This document shows, piece by piece, positions 25,631 through 36,958 of a stretch of 64,000 nucleotides of DNA. The stretch comes from Malurus cyaneus samueli (taxonomy: Eukaryota; Chordata; Aves; Passeriformes; Maluridae), in contig CM019217.1 of the NCBI GenBank assembly GCA_009741485.1, positions 49,155,153 to 49,219,152 on the forward strand. Direction: 5' to 3'. How positions within the stretch are numbered: position 1 is the stretch's first letter; every line of letters starts with the position of its first letter. The translations under genes and the position numbers were made by a program. The notes beneath the pieces are model-generated. The model did no database searches. It had not been told where the DNA came from and saw nothing but the letters and a program-made list of their open reading frames with translations.

Positions 25631-26677
25631 AAGATGGAGGTACATGCAATTGTAGGTGCTTCTAATACGTGCACCTTATCTTTATAGAAGGATTTATTGT
25701 GTAAATCAAGGGTAAAATAAACAGTTAAGAGGTAATATACAGCAAGGGCAAGGCTCAGTCTCCAATGTGTTTTTCCTGCCCAACCAGTTCTTAGGCATCA
25801 CAAAGTATCCTTCAGTTTTCTGGAATGTATGTGCCAGTCTCAAATTCAATGCAATGGTCAAACAAATTAGCATTGAACCACATTTGCCCTTTATGTTGAA
25901 ATGGCACTTGATGTTGTTGGACTCCTGCACCCCATCCTCCCACCTACAAAAAAAAAAGTAGAAATATGGTAGAGACAGAGGGGGAGGATGGTTAATAATT
26001 TATAGCAAATCTTACTGAATTTTGTGCAAAATAAATATTGTTTCCAACGATATCTGCTGAAAACTGGCATTCAATAAAACATTTGGTGATAACATATGGA
26101 AGGAGGTGTGAGAGACAGTTGAAGAAGCTTTCCACTTTTCTGTACATGTTTATAATCTAGTGTCCTCAACATTATAGATAATACATATTGAAACTGTCTG
26201 TATGCAACCTGGCTTAAAAAAAAAATTAGAAAAAGTGCTGTTATCAGTAGAAAATGCTGGCATTCTCAACATGTTATTTCCCCATTTGGACCTTTTTTTC
26301 CTGTTTCTTTTCTTTTCCTTTTTCACTCCCAGCCAGCTTCAATGAATATAGACACCATTTTACAAGGTTCCTGCTAATGAACAATTGTTTAGAAGGCTGT
26401 AGCACAAATCCATGGTGTTCTTCCATAGACAGTCACTGAAATCCAGGAAACCACATTTTAAATATAATGCTGATATATATCTAGGGCAGTTTAAACAAAT
26501 GCAGTTGTGTTTGCAAGATACTTCCTTTGGCTACACTGATCTGGCAAGTTATATATATATATATATATGCCTTAAATCCCATGTGTACTTGCTTTGAAGT
26601 CAATGGGATTACTTGTATGTTTATGTATTCTGGTGGTTTGAGGCTTTAAAACATTGGAGGACATTTGACATTTAGAA
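25631..26677. other. Unique noncoding sequence
   Basis: No exon or dated repeat is recognised. It contains a (TA)n run at 26550-26568. The GAAGTCAATGGGAT motif at about 26596-26609 is shared with the old repeat-like sequence near 15.1 kb. Confidence 0.6.
26550..26568. repeat. (TA)n microsatellite
   Basis: About nine perfect TA units. Likely length-variable. Confidence 0.95.
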
Positions 26678-27990
26678 AAGCAGGGCTGGAAGGGGCCTCA
26701 AGAAGTCCCCCTTCTACAGGATTGGTTATATCATTCCTCAAAGAACTGGAGTTTTAGGCTATTCTTATAAACATCTGGTAATAGATATTCCATATTCTAT
26801 AGTTTTCCCAGGCTCCATCCCAGTGCTTCACTATCTTCATTATTATAAACATTTTTCTGTAATATCTGACCTGCATCTGTCCTGCTACAAATTAAAGCTG
26901 TTATTCTTCAAACTTTCTTCAAACATATAAGAACCCTGTGTGTGACAAACTCTTACTATTCAAAGTCTTAAAATTGCCTTCCCAAGAATTCTCTTCTCTG
27001 AAGACCTCAGAATTTTCAAATCTTTTCTCCTGGACACATTTTCTAAACCTCTCTATTTGCATCTACTCCTTTTTTTTGGGGGGTTCTCCAGTTAGACCAT
27101 CTCTTGCAGTCTTGCAGTCTCCTCCTTCCCATCCCCCATTGTGTCATCCTTTTTCTTGACAGCCTGGTTATTTGTCAGCATCTCTTCAAACTCTTAGTCT
27201 CCATACTTGCAGTTGTCCTATGCATGCCATTTGTTTAGTCTGCAAGCATAGTAAGTGTGCTGTGTCATGGCCAGATGATTTATGAAAATACTAAAACACA
27301 ATCATATCCACAGCACAGTTTTTTAATCCTGTCCCCTAGATGACTTCAGCTTTGGGCAAATGATAACTTTCTTTACCCATTACACCCCACCACTTTTGTA
27401 CCTGTCTTGCAATTTTGTCCAGACCATGTTTTGTTAGTGTGCGTCAGAGTGACATTTGAGACAGCACCACAAGCTTTACTAAATCAGGAAACGTGACATC
27501 TCCTGCTCTGCTTCTGCCACAAGGCCTGTTCCCATATGGTAAAAGAAAATTAAATTGATTTGACAGGGTTTTTTTCTCTAGAAATCCATGCTAGCTGCTA
27601 TTCATTTCCATGTTATCTTCTAGGCAGCTACAAGTAGTTTGAATACTTGTTCTGGTGTTTTTCTGAGGATTGAAGACAAATTGAATGGCTTATAACTCCT
27701 TAGTTCTGCTTCCCCCGCTTTGCAGAGCTGGATATTCTGTTTACCTTTCTCCTAGCCTTTTAGTACCTCATCTTGTATTATTTTGTTTTCAGGGGTGACT
27801 GTCCAATGATTCAAAGAACTCTCAAGTGGCTTCAATATAGGATTCCCGAGTTGAAATGCATTATGCCCAATCAATTTGAAAACCTCTGATTTTCTTAAGG
27901 ACATAGTAATCCTCTCTTTTTAGGCCCTTATCCTCCTGCCACTACCTCTTCTGTTCCTTGTCTTCACTGGCATCTGTGCCCTTAGAAGTT
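26678..27990 (-). mobile_element. Ancient CR1-like LINE, heavily decayed
   Basis: A roughly 1.3-kb reverse-oriented LINE remnant much older than the other CR1 copies. The left end shows the reverse-complemented CR1-type tail (GGCTGGAAGGGGCCTCAAG). Further right are landmarks of the antisense ORF2. A CTGCAAGCATAGTAAGTGTGC stretch sits near 27241. An AAGCTTTACTAAATCAGGAA stretch (about 27470-27490) corresponds to the KAFD region. An AAATCCATGCTAGCTG stretch lies near 27582, and a GAAATGCATTATGCCC stretch near 27855. Their order is colinear with CR1 families known from turtles and crocodilians, so the insertion probably predates modern birds. No frame remains open. The right edge is uncertain. 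Confidence 0.7.
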
Positions 27991-30025
27991 TCTCAGCAGC
28001 ACTATCAATTCTCCTAAACTGTTTTTTTTTTGCCTTGCATGAAATCTCTTGAGTTGAGATCGACTGCCAGAGTTAAATCCTGCTGATATCAATAATTGTG
28101 TTGCTTTTGGTTTAATTGTAGACCATGGAAAGAACCTTGATTTTTGGTTGCTTCTTGGACAGTAGTCTTGCTGAAGAGTGAATGGAACAAATTGCAGTAA
28201 TGGGTCCTGAGGTTGGTTTTGATTTGGGATGCCTGCTGACCAACTTGTGTAAGGTAGGGTTTGAACTGTTGTATTGATTTGTTTTCAACCAGAACAAATG
28301 GCCCAGCTGTCACTCTGGGAGCTTAATGAACACTTATGCCACAATGTCTGCTCCTCTTTGTTGGAACTGAGAATTTATTTTAGCTAATTGTATGTTTAGA
28401 GAATAAATTGACCACATTGTATTCACCTCCTGAAGTTCTTCTTTATGGTGGCACTTCCTCATTTGCAGTTCTTCACTGTTGGTCAGGTGTCAGAATGGTA
28501 GCTTCATCCTTTAACTGCTTCCCCAAACAAAGTGAAGTAGAGAGCACCATTAGAAACTTGTGTACCTTTTCATACATTCTGTAAAGTCAATTTTTCCATT
28601 GTCAGAATAGGAGTGTTCAGTTGAGGCTGCTCTTGAGCTGGTAAGAATTCACTGTATATAAATTAAAATATTCTGCGCTAATTATAATACATTTATGAGG
28701 GCTTCTGGTTTCCTTCCTTCCTATTGGAGAGTATTTTCATGCCTATTATATTTTTGCATAATCTATTTTTCTGAAAGGATGAAATATAAAAATTCAGTAC
28801 CTGAGGTTGTAATTTTAAGAGGTGCAGTGAGAGACTAGGCTAAAAGAAACTGCAATATTCTATATAATTTCATGGAGTGTTCTAAGAAAATGTGTCAATT
28901 TCATGAGGGCTCTTATGGAAAAATTAGGATTTCGTGTGGATTCAGGTGAAAAGGTAAATTTCATGGGATTTCTGAAAATGGCTGGATTTCACTGGTTCCA
29001 TGAAATCTATGACAGCCATGGAAAAATGCACAGTTCTTGTCATGGAAGAAAATTTTATTGCAGTTTGCAGAACTTTTATTTTCTGTGTACATCTGTTCCT
29101 CTGACACATATTATGCATTCTGAACCTCTTCCTCATCTTGTAGTCTCTTCCTGTGAATATTTTACCCTTCTTGATGGATGCATAGTGCTCTGATCCTCAG
29201 ATGATAGAAATCCATGACTGCCTACAAAGGAGGTTCAGTGAGCCAGTGTGAGTGGGGGAAGGGCATGAAAAGTCAGAAATACTAAATACAGTCCTGGGGA
29301 TTTTGTATTTTATGGTAATGCCAGCTTATTTCATGTAATATAGGAGGGAAAATAATCAGGACTAAGGAATGGGAATGATTTATCATATTCAACATGAGAT
29401 CTAAGCAATGTATCATCAAAAGCCACCTACCTGCAATCTGTAAAATCCAGGCTTGTGTGGAGGGTCCATCACAAGACCACCTGAGGAGCATATAAAGGTT
29501 CAGAGGAAAATAAGTGTATTATGGCATCTCAATTTATCCTGTAAGCAGTGCCCTCGCCGGCTAGGACACAAGTATGACTGTAGCATGCTTGTGTTGTTCC
29601 CTGTCTTCATAGAGGCAGCAGAGCTGAAACGGATCTTGCTTTTCAAGGAGAGAAATTAAGACACAGAGGAGAAAAGGAACACATCCTCAGACAGGACTTG
29701 AAAATCAATGGTGAGGTGAAGTGAAAACTTACAGGAAGGCTGTGTCAGAAGGGCATGGGAAATGACAAAGAAAAAGCAGTATTAGATAAGTGGAGGAATT
29801 GGAAAAGACAGAGTTGTGAAGCAGATTAAGCAAAATCTATGCCAGGTTTTAAACAAAGAAGTCTGAATAGTGTCTTGAGACAAACAGGGAGCCGTCTGAT
29901 TAGCTTTGATTTAATGATACTTTTTAACATCTTTGTGTGCCTGAGCAGCCAGAACTGAGAACATTCCTGACAGTGGAGAGAAACCTCTTTTGAGGAATTG
30001 CCTTCCCCTTAGCCAAGGACAGATG
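27991..30025. other. Unique noncoding sequence
   Basis: No recognisable exon, RNA gene or repeat. A 96-codon plus-strand frame (28903-29193) has no domain support. Confidence 0.6.
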
Positions 30026-30030
30026 TGGAG
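30026..30030. repeat. LTR target-site duplication, left copy
   Basis: TGGAG immediately precedes the LTR's 5' TG and is matched exactly at 30833-30837. A 5-bp duplication is usual for ERVL integrases. Confidence 0.85.
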
Positions 30031-30480
30031 TGTCCTGATTTTGGCTGGGATAGAGTTCATTTTCTTCTTAATAGCTGTTGCAGCACTGTGTTTTGGATTT
30101 AGTGTGTGAGTGGTGTTGATAACACAGAAATGTTCTCATTATTGCTGAGCAGTGCTTACACAGGGCCTTTTCTGTGCCTCATCCCACCCCATCAGTGAGG
30201 AGGCTGGCGGTGCACAAGGGGTTGGTAGGGGACACAGCTGGGACAACTGACCCCAAGAGATATCCCAAACCAAATGTTGTCATCATGGTCAGCATAAAGA
30301 ACTGAGGAAAGAAGAAGGAAGATGGGGTCTTTTGGAGTGATGATGTTTGTCTTCCCAAATAAATGCCATGTGTGATGGAGCTGTGCTTTCCTGGGGTGGC
30401 TGAACACCTGCCTGCCCATGGGAAGTGGTGAATGAATTCCTTGCTTTGCCTTCTTGCACATGGCTTTTGCTTTGGCTATT

Positions 30481-30602
30481 AAACGTCATCATCTTTTGTT
30501 GTATTATTTTGAAGGAGATTTTGGCTGTATCCTGGAGCTGCTTTTCCAACTTCACCATCAAAAAAACCCCAGTCCAGCTCTTTGAATTTGTGTTGCATTT
30601 CA
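30481..30602 (+). repeat. Duplicated block, copy A (inside LTR)
   Basis: A roughly 120-bp block shared with 31226-31352 in the same orientation. Anchors in order are AAACRTCATCA, TATTATTTTGAAGGAG, CTGCTTTTCC and ATCCAGCTCT/GTCCAGCTCT. Identity appears near 75-80 percent with small indels. It is foreign to the LTR and lies directly 5' of the CR1 tail. Similarity ends at a TTTCAA shared with the CR1 junction. Confidence 0.75.
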
Positions 30603-30717
30603 AGGCCAGGTTGGATGGGGCTTCAAGCAACCTGGTCTAATGAAAGGTATCCTTTCCAATAGCAAGGGGGTTGATACTTAGAGTTCCTTCCAACCTAAAG
30701 CATTCTGTAAATCTGCG
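30603..30717 (+). mobile_element. CR1 LINE 3' fragment nested in LTR
   Basis: A plus-strand CR1 tail. It encodes the last ORF2 residues (FKARLDGASSNLV, stop at 30638-30640), followed by the 3' UTR and a degraded terminal octamer (ATTCTGTAAATCTGCG). It lies wholly within the LTR, so it inserted after the retroviral LTR was already in place. The 5' junction abuts the duplicated block, not the LTR. Confidence 0.85.
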
Positions 30718-30832
30718 AGCTCCATGAATTTTCTCACTTTTACATTTTGATGCTTTTCCTCCATTCCCACTGGTAGGGAGGGAGCAAGTGGCTACATGGG
30801 GCTTAGTTGCCAGCTGGGGTTAAACCACAGCA

Positions 30833-30837
30833 TGGAG
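30833..30837. repeat. LTR target-site duplication, right copy
   Basis: TGGAG directly follows the terminal CA of the LTR and equals the left copy at 30026-30030. Confidence 0.85.
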
Positions 30838-31225
30838 AAACATCACAAAGTACAGGAGAGGTGATGATACTATGGGTCCTGGGCGATGTCGTGTGCCGCT
30901 CCCAATTCCATGAGAAACAGGAAGCAGAAAGCTGACACTAAGGCTGGCTATTGATGCACATCAAGGCTTGTCTATATTTAGCAAAGCCAAGGGGAGGTTC
31001 TGAGGGGCAAAAGGCACGAATGGAAAGCATTGTCTGGGGTATGAAGGAGTTGTTTTTGTTAACTACAGCAGACACAGGTATTTCTGCTGCATGTTGCACT
31101 GTTGATTATTGACTGCTACCCACTCTCTTCACTGAACCTAGTAAGTTCTTAGGATCTGTATTCCCTTTTGCTCAGTTTTTGTAAATGCTAAATAGGTTTT
31201 TGCCATGTGTAATGCTTTCCAGAGA

Positions 31226-31352
31226 AAACATCATCACCTTTTGTAATATTATTTTGAAGGAGTTTTTGGTCTGCTGGGACCCAGAACTGCTTTTCCCACT
31301 TCCCCATCGAACAACTTGCAATCCAGCTCTCCTTTACATAATCCTATTTCAA
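31226..31352 (+). repeat. Duplicated block, copy B
   Basis: The second copy of the block at 30481-30602, about 0.74 kb downstream, in the same orientation and outside the LTR. Neither flank resembles CR1 or the LTR. This copy may be the original chromosomal sequence, or both may be fragments of an unnamed repeat. Confidence 0.75.
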
Positions 31353-34300
31353 ATATGAATAATATGAATCCTCCAGTTTATGCTAGCAAGGAAATTTGCG
31401 TGGTTATATTTCATCATTGCCTTAGAGAAGAAGGGCAGGGCAGCTGGCAGGCTTTGTACAGATTTTCTCAGCTGAAATCTAGGGAAGAAAGTGTAGTTGT
31501 CTTGATAATATATTCACATTTCTTCCCCTCTTTTTGTAGCTCCCAATATCAGTGAGCTGTGGCTGTACACTTTTCACTTGAAGTAGATAACAACCTGCCC
31601 ACCTCATCCTCAAAGTGTACAGGTCAGACAATGTCCTACTGTCTCTCTTTCTGGCTGCAGCATCCTGATGTATCTGGCTCTGTCTTGGTGGCACTCAGAT
31701 CTCTCTAATGAAGGCTGTATCACCTCTAGTTTCAGTGAGCTTTTCAACATAGAAAAGGTGTATTCAGCTCGAGGACAGCAAAGCCTGGAAGGAGATGTCT
31801 GTAATAGCATTGACCAAGTCAAGCCTGTAGGTCAAGGAGCCTCCACAAGGAGCTGTGGGAGGTTGGAGAGAGTGGTCTGCATCTGGCCTGTGTTGTAGTG
31901 ACCTGTCCTTTGCCAGGGAGCCAAAACATGCAGTGTTGATTACCAGCAGAGCTTCTCCAGCCCCATTCTTCATGTATGACAAGGCAGGGTTGGAGTTTGT
32001 ATCTCATGGGGGCTCCCATGCTGCACCTGCTCCCTGTGGCCTGGGAATCAACGCCCAGCGTGATTTCTTGCAGGGTCAGAACAGGATGTGTTGGTACTTC
32101 TAGTCAAGAACATAGATCAGTTTTTTTCTTTAAAACTTCACAGTTGCTCCTTTCCCTTACATCCAGCGTACACTTGTGTGTTTTGTCAAATCTGGTAGGA
32201 AGAAGATGTCCACTTGGTGTAACACATTTTGGCAGACTGTCCCTTTTTCCCCAGAAGCAACTTATGCCAACATTCTATCTCTTCTATCAATTAAATAGAC
32301 ATGTCTAATGTCTACAAATTTATTCATGCTGATGGGCCCTTCTTGCTGAAAGTGTTCTATTCACACCAGATGCTGCTACCTTGACCATACATTTGTGGAT
32401 TAGCACACTTGGTTAAATGTGAGCACAGAAATGGAGATCACAGTGCAAGGGCATGGACTATCTCAGTCTTTAATCTCAAATGTACCCCATGGGTAAGGTA
32501 GATGGATAAGTACCATCACATTTAATGATATAGCTTTACCTCTCAATCTTCTTGAATTGTCTCCACCTTGGGAATCTCCAAAGATCTATGGAGAGATGTG
32601 AGGCCCCAGGACACCTGAGTTCATATAAGCAGAGATCCACATTACATGTGCTGGTGGTTTCTTTCCACCCAGGAAGAACTAGGTGACAATCCAGCTATTT
32701 CCTTTTGAGTGTTTCCATTCAAAACAGTCAGAGGTAGTGGGACTTAGAGTGCCTGACACCCTGCTTTTTGCATGTATCTGGCATCGTCATTTCTTCTCCA
32801 GAATAAGCTGGCTAAATTAATTTGATTTTAAAGAAGTGAAGCGCTGAGACTGTGCCTGACATTTTCAGAATTCCAGGACGCCGTGTTCCCAAATCAATAT
32901 GCTGATTTAGTAACATAACCTATGCTCAGGAAGGCCATGTGACACTCTCAGACCCATCTATCTTAGTTGAGCATTTCTATTAGAGCTGTGCAAATCCTTT
33001 CCAGGACTGCAAGTGAGATTTTACAAGTTTCCCGATAGAAGGGGGTAGTGTGGAATTACAAACACCCCTCTATCCCCTGCACCAAATATCAGATTCAAAT
33101 ATCCCCCTTTTCTTGTTTGAGTCTCAGGCAGGCTCTGACACAGGACCATTTCTGTATTGCTCACAGTCAAATAGACAGGTGCACACATCCATGGATGTGC
33201 AGATATAGCAGCAATAGCCTACTGCCCATAAAATATGCACTTACATATGCAGATAAAAAGATCCATTTTTAAGCAGGCACTTTTGGGAATGAAAAATGCA
33301 CTTGAAAAGGTAAAAGGGTACCTCAAGAGATTTAAGTCCTTCACAGACTTAAATAGAATCAGAATAGTGCACAAATGTAGTCTTAGTGTATCTACATGAA
33401 AACAAACGTGATGCCATTTGGCCACGTAGTTCATTTAATATATATCAAGAGTGTTTGGCTGTAGCCCTTTCATATTTATGATACCCATGGAAACAACGTA
33501 TTGGAGTCAGCAATGGTTGAGCCGCTCAAACAAAAAGTGACTGAAGGACACAGACAATGTGAGTAAACTTCTTATTCTGGCAAAAGTGTTAATAAAAGTA
33601 TATCAGAAAAAATGCTACTTTCCTTTTCATGTTAAACTGCTGGTGGTGTAGCCTTCTTATATGACACTGTGCTTTGATTTTGTATTTCCTTTTACTTATA
33701 AGGTACTGGCAGCTGAATCTCCTAGTAGTGCTAGAAAAATCTTTGTGTGTTATTTCACGGTGCACAGAAACTCTGTGTTTTAAATAGTGAGGCAGTTGAT
33801 TGTAGCAGTGAAGTTTCTTACCTTCTAAACTGATACCATTTGTTTCTGTGTAGGTCCAGCTTTGACTGAGGATATTTCAGTGCCATACTGTTTATCTATA
33901 GGGACATTTGTCTGACTACAACTTTTAAGATCAGGCTTAAATTTATATTGGAAAGGGTCAGCACCTTACCAAAGGATGCAAATTTTCTTCTAAGTGCCTT
34001 TCCTTACTCCAAGTAGCCCAAGTACTCCTGAAGACATCACATCTTTTATGCCCTATGCAGTGGCTGCAGAGCCTTGTACAACAGAACTCTCTGTGCTCAC
34101 CAGGGAAGCAGGGTTTGAAGGATCACTAAACTTGGCCATTTTGTGTATCAATCCATGAGGCAGCACTTTAATCATGTATTTTCAAGGTTAGAGTGTTCAT
34201 TTTGGCCTCATACTTGCTAAGTGGCATAGAGATGTTATGCAAGGTACATGGTAATGCTGTAATTTATTGCTTTCTAAAAGCCACCCAAAGTACTGCACTG

Positions 34301-34745
34301 TAATCAAATAGCACTTCTTGATGACATTGCGTGCTCCAGATATAGCCTGAAACAGACTGACACAAATAAGTCATTTAAAGGTGCACAGCCAATCAGAAAT
34401 TCTTGCCAAATGGAAGATTTGTGAATAAGCAATTTTCTATTTTTAAATTATGGCTTTGTCTTAATGAGAAGTTTGCTAACAATGAAACTATGTAAATGCA
34501 TTTGGTCTGTCCCTGTTGCTCTAAACAAGGTAGCTGATATGGCCCTATTCTGATCTGCAATGTGGCATCAGCCTGAGCTTAGTTTGTCTCTACAGGGAAG
34601 AAGATAGTCCTGTTATTCCTGCTTCTTACTTGACTTTGGTTACTGACCAAAAAAGCACACAGTTTTTATAGTGGGATGAAAAAAAAAATCAGAAAGCTTA
34701 AACAGAAGATGAAAGTTGCACTCAAAGTGGCTGTTTCTAAGTAGG
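31353..34745. other. Unique noncoding sequence
   Basis: No recognisable exon or repeat. Open frames of at most 110 codons between 31.6 and 32.3 kb overlap in several frames on both strands and are treated as chance. Confidence 0.6.
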
Positions 34746-34746
34746 N
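34746..34746. other. Ambiguous base (N)
   Basis: This is the only non-ACGT base in the window. It sits exactly at the left edge of a perfect 71-bp duplication, which suggests a contig join or unresolved gap here. Confidence 0.99.
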
Positions 34747-34839
34747 TCCTCAACTCCCTCACAATTTGTTAATGTAAACACTTTTCTGAGAGCAATACTA
34801 GATATAGGCGAGTTAGCTTTTTTTTTTTTTTTTTTTTTT
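34747..34839 (+). repeat. 71-bp exact duplicate plus poly-T, copy 1
   Basis: Bases 34747-34817 are identical to 39159-39229. Then comes a 22-base T run (34818-34839), against 12 Ts at the other copy. Similarity starts at the base after the N and ends with the T run. Flanks differ entirely on both sides. It is likely a misplaced contig end, but a real recent duplication is possible. Confidence 0.9.
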
Positions 34840-35587
34840 CTACTGTGGAACTTATCAGTCTCCCACAATCTAATTGCTTGCTGCCTTAGTTGGTTCTTAC
34901 AAACATTTTCAGGTTACTTTAGACAGTATGGAAGGCATTAGTTTTTGTCAGGCCTGTATAATTTAAAATGTCTTCTTTCTCTTTTGCTACCCCTTAAAAG
35001 TCACTGTAGACAGTCTTTCTCCTGAATTCCCCTTTTTTTGTGAGGACCTTCAAGTGACCCTTCCTACGGGGTTCCTCCTGAGGGAACCCTGGCTGAGCAA
35101 GCTCACAGTTTGTAGTGCTTCACCTCTTACCTTTGCTGAGGTGCTTCTGACTCCTTGAGTGGCCAGGCTTCTGCCGGTGCTGCCTTCTTGGCTCCACCAG
35201 ATGCCTGTGCTCAATGTCTGTGTGTGTGCTGGGGTGTTGGAGAGCCCAGTCCAGGCATCCTTTCTGTCACACTGTCCTGTCATTTGCCCACCAGCCACAG
35301 GAGCTGCTCTTTTGTGCCTCAAGGTACCTTGTCCAGTACCTTCAGGTAGGGAAAACAGCCTCAATTTCTTGTGACTGGGGGACATGGGTAAATCTTAGCA
35401 CATCAGTTTGCTATATTTCTGAGACTGCTGAAGAGGTATTTTTAGGGGTAGGTCAGCCACCTGTGCTGTGTGAGGCCAGACAATGTTTACAAAGTGTGCA
35501 CTGGATTTTCAGAGCTCTCATGGACAGGCATCATAATTTCATTACCAATCGTTATTGACAACAAGTTAACAAAGTTCATAGGATATT

Positions 35588-35619
35588 CAATATTACACCT
35601 AACTCGTGGTGTAATATTG
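35588..35619. repeat. Perfect inverted repeat, 12-bp arms
   Basis: The arms CAATATTACACC and GGTGTAATATTG are exact reverse complements separated by the 8-base loop TAACTCGT. It could fold as a hairpin or be a dyad binding site. No flanking T run or gene end suggests a terminator. Confidence 0.9.
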
Positions 35620-36054
35620 CTTTGTGTCTTTGTAGAAATGTAACCTGTATCCCAGGAAACAATGGACCACATTTGACATTGAGAGTGTGTCCAGCAACAT
35701 AAATAAAATTTTGGCACCTTAATTTGTAGAGATGTAATATTTAGCTATGCCTGGTATATTTTTAAATGCTTTTCAGCACAATTCACTTGAAGATAATTTA
35801 TTCTGTAAGACAACTTGGTCAATGCTACGGTTCTTGGAGTCCTGTGTTCTGTAGCATAAAAAGAAGATGGCGTATTTATGCCTTCTGAAGCCAGTGGAAG
35901 TCTGTCTGTTGACTTTCATGGTGCTCTGGATTAGATCTTTAATGAACATCTCCTGATACCATTATGGGAGCAAATATTGGAGCAGCATCATGAAAACTTC
36001 AGATTTAGTCGATACGAAGGATTTATTAAATTTTTTTAGAACATACAGTAGTTT

Positions 36055-36082
36055 GAAAATTGCTTCTTGAAAATTGCTTCTT
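36055..36082. repeat. 14-bp exact tandem duplication
   Basis: Two adjacent identical copies of GAAAATTGCTTCTT, the likely product of slippage. Confidence 0.95.
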
Positions 36083-36369
36083 CACCTGCTGCTTTGTTCA
36101 TGCTTATCCCACAGTGACCTGAGCCACCCAAAAGATTATTTTGTCAGAAAGAAGCTGAGGCCAAATGAAGAAACCATGCAAAACAAAAGCAGGCAGTTGT
36201 TTTGAAACATATAGACAAGGTGCAAATCCAAAAATCAAATCCAAATGTACCCAGAGGGATGTGAGGAGAACTTTTTGAACCTGTTAATTTCAGAAGTGTG
36301 GCATGTTGGCTTGCAGAGAACCTAATAATTTTGAAATGTAAACACATGATATGTAAAACATAAACCACA

Positions 36370-36870
36370 ATATTAATGAATCATGTTAATTTCACACTGC
36401 CCCCGCTTTGGACTAATTAGTGCAAATTAAATGCTGCACTTGTCAAGCAAAGCAGTTTGTGCACCATGTATTGCATTAAGAATTATTTTTGGATCCATTT
36501 GCACAATGTGAAAATAGTGTGAAAATATTTTTATTTCAATTAGTGGTACTTTTACAGTCATTAAAAGATTTCTTTAATAGGCTTAGACTCCCATGGCCTG
36601 CACAGCTGCATGAGGTCTGGTTTGCATTTAAAGGTGGGAAAAGATGTAGTGGGAAGGAGGACATTTAGCTGACTGGATTTACTTAATTACCCCCCACCCC
36701 ATTCTAAAATGCTAGACCAGGCTGGTCAATTATCTGTCCCTTCGTCAGAGGCCAATTGCTTAATTGCAAATTATCCATAATAATTACACAGCCAAATAAC
36801 TACTGGATTTATTTTTAATGAATGTGGAAGCCCTTAACAAGGATTTAAATGTACCCACCAGGATTAGTCA
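36370..36870. promoter_or_regulatory. Candidate conserved noncoding element cluster
   Basis: About 500 bp of complex AT-rich sequence crowded with homeodomain-type sites. Examples are CTAATTAG at 36413-36420, a TTAATTA cluster at 36683-36688, and ATTGCTTAATTGCAAATTA followed by ATAATTAC at 36755-36787. An octamer-like ATTTGCAT occurs at about 36624-36631. Low-complexity runs are few. Dense overlapping POU/homeodomain motifs are characteristic of developmental enhancers. Conservation is not testable here, so function is inferred. Confidence 0.3.
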
Positions 36871-36958
36871 AAATCGACAGCTATCAAAGGGCTGGAATCT
36901 GCCACTCTCACTTCTGTGGAGGAAAGCGTCGCTCTGCTTATTTTCTGTTCATTTTCAG

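Larger units (their letters stand above)
30031..30832 (+). mobile_element. ERVL-type solo LTR, interrupted
   Basis: A solo long terminal repeat of an avian class III (ERVL-type) endogenous retrovirus in plus orientation. It begins TGTCCTGATTTTGGCTGGG and ends GGGGTTAAACCACAGCA, giving the expected TG...CA ends. It is flanked by the 5-bp duplication TGGAG. Inside are a TATA-like CATAAAG (30293-30299), the conserved CTGCCTGCCCATGGGAAG segment (about 30408-30425) and an ATTAAA polyadenylation signal (30478-30483). Just after that signal, about 235 bp of foreign sequence (30485 to about 30720) splits the LTR, which resumes at CCATGAATTTTCTCAC. Without the insert the LTR is about 565 bp. No internal viral coding region is present, so it arose by LTR-LTR recombination or internal loss. 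Confidence 0.88.
34840..36369. other. Unique noncoding sequence
   Basis: It contains a GC-richer stretch (about 35040-35380) crossed by several overlapping frames of up to 114 codons without domains, a perfect 12-bp-arm inverted repeat (35588-35619) and a 14-bp tandem duplication (36055-36082). Confidence 0.6.
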
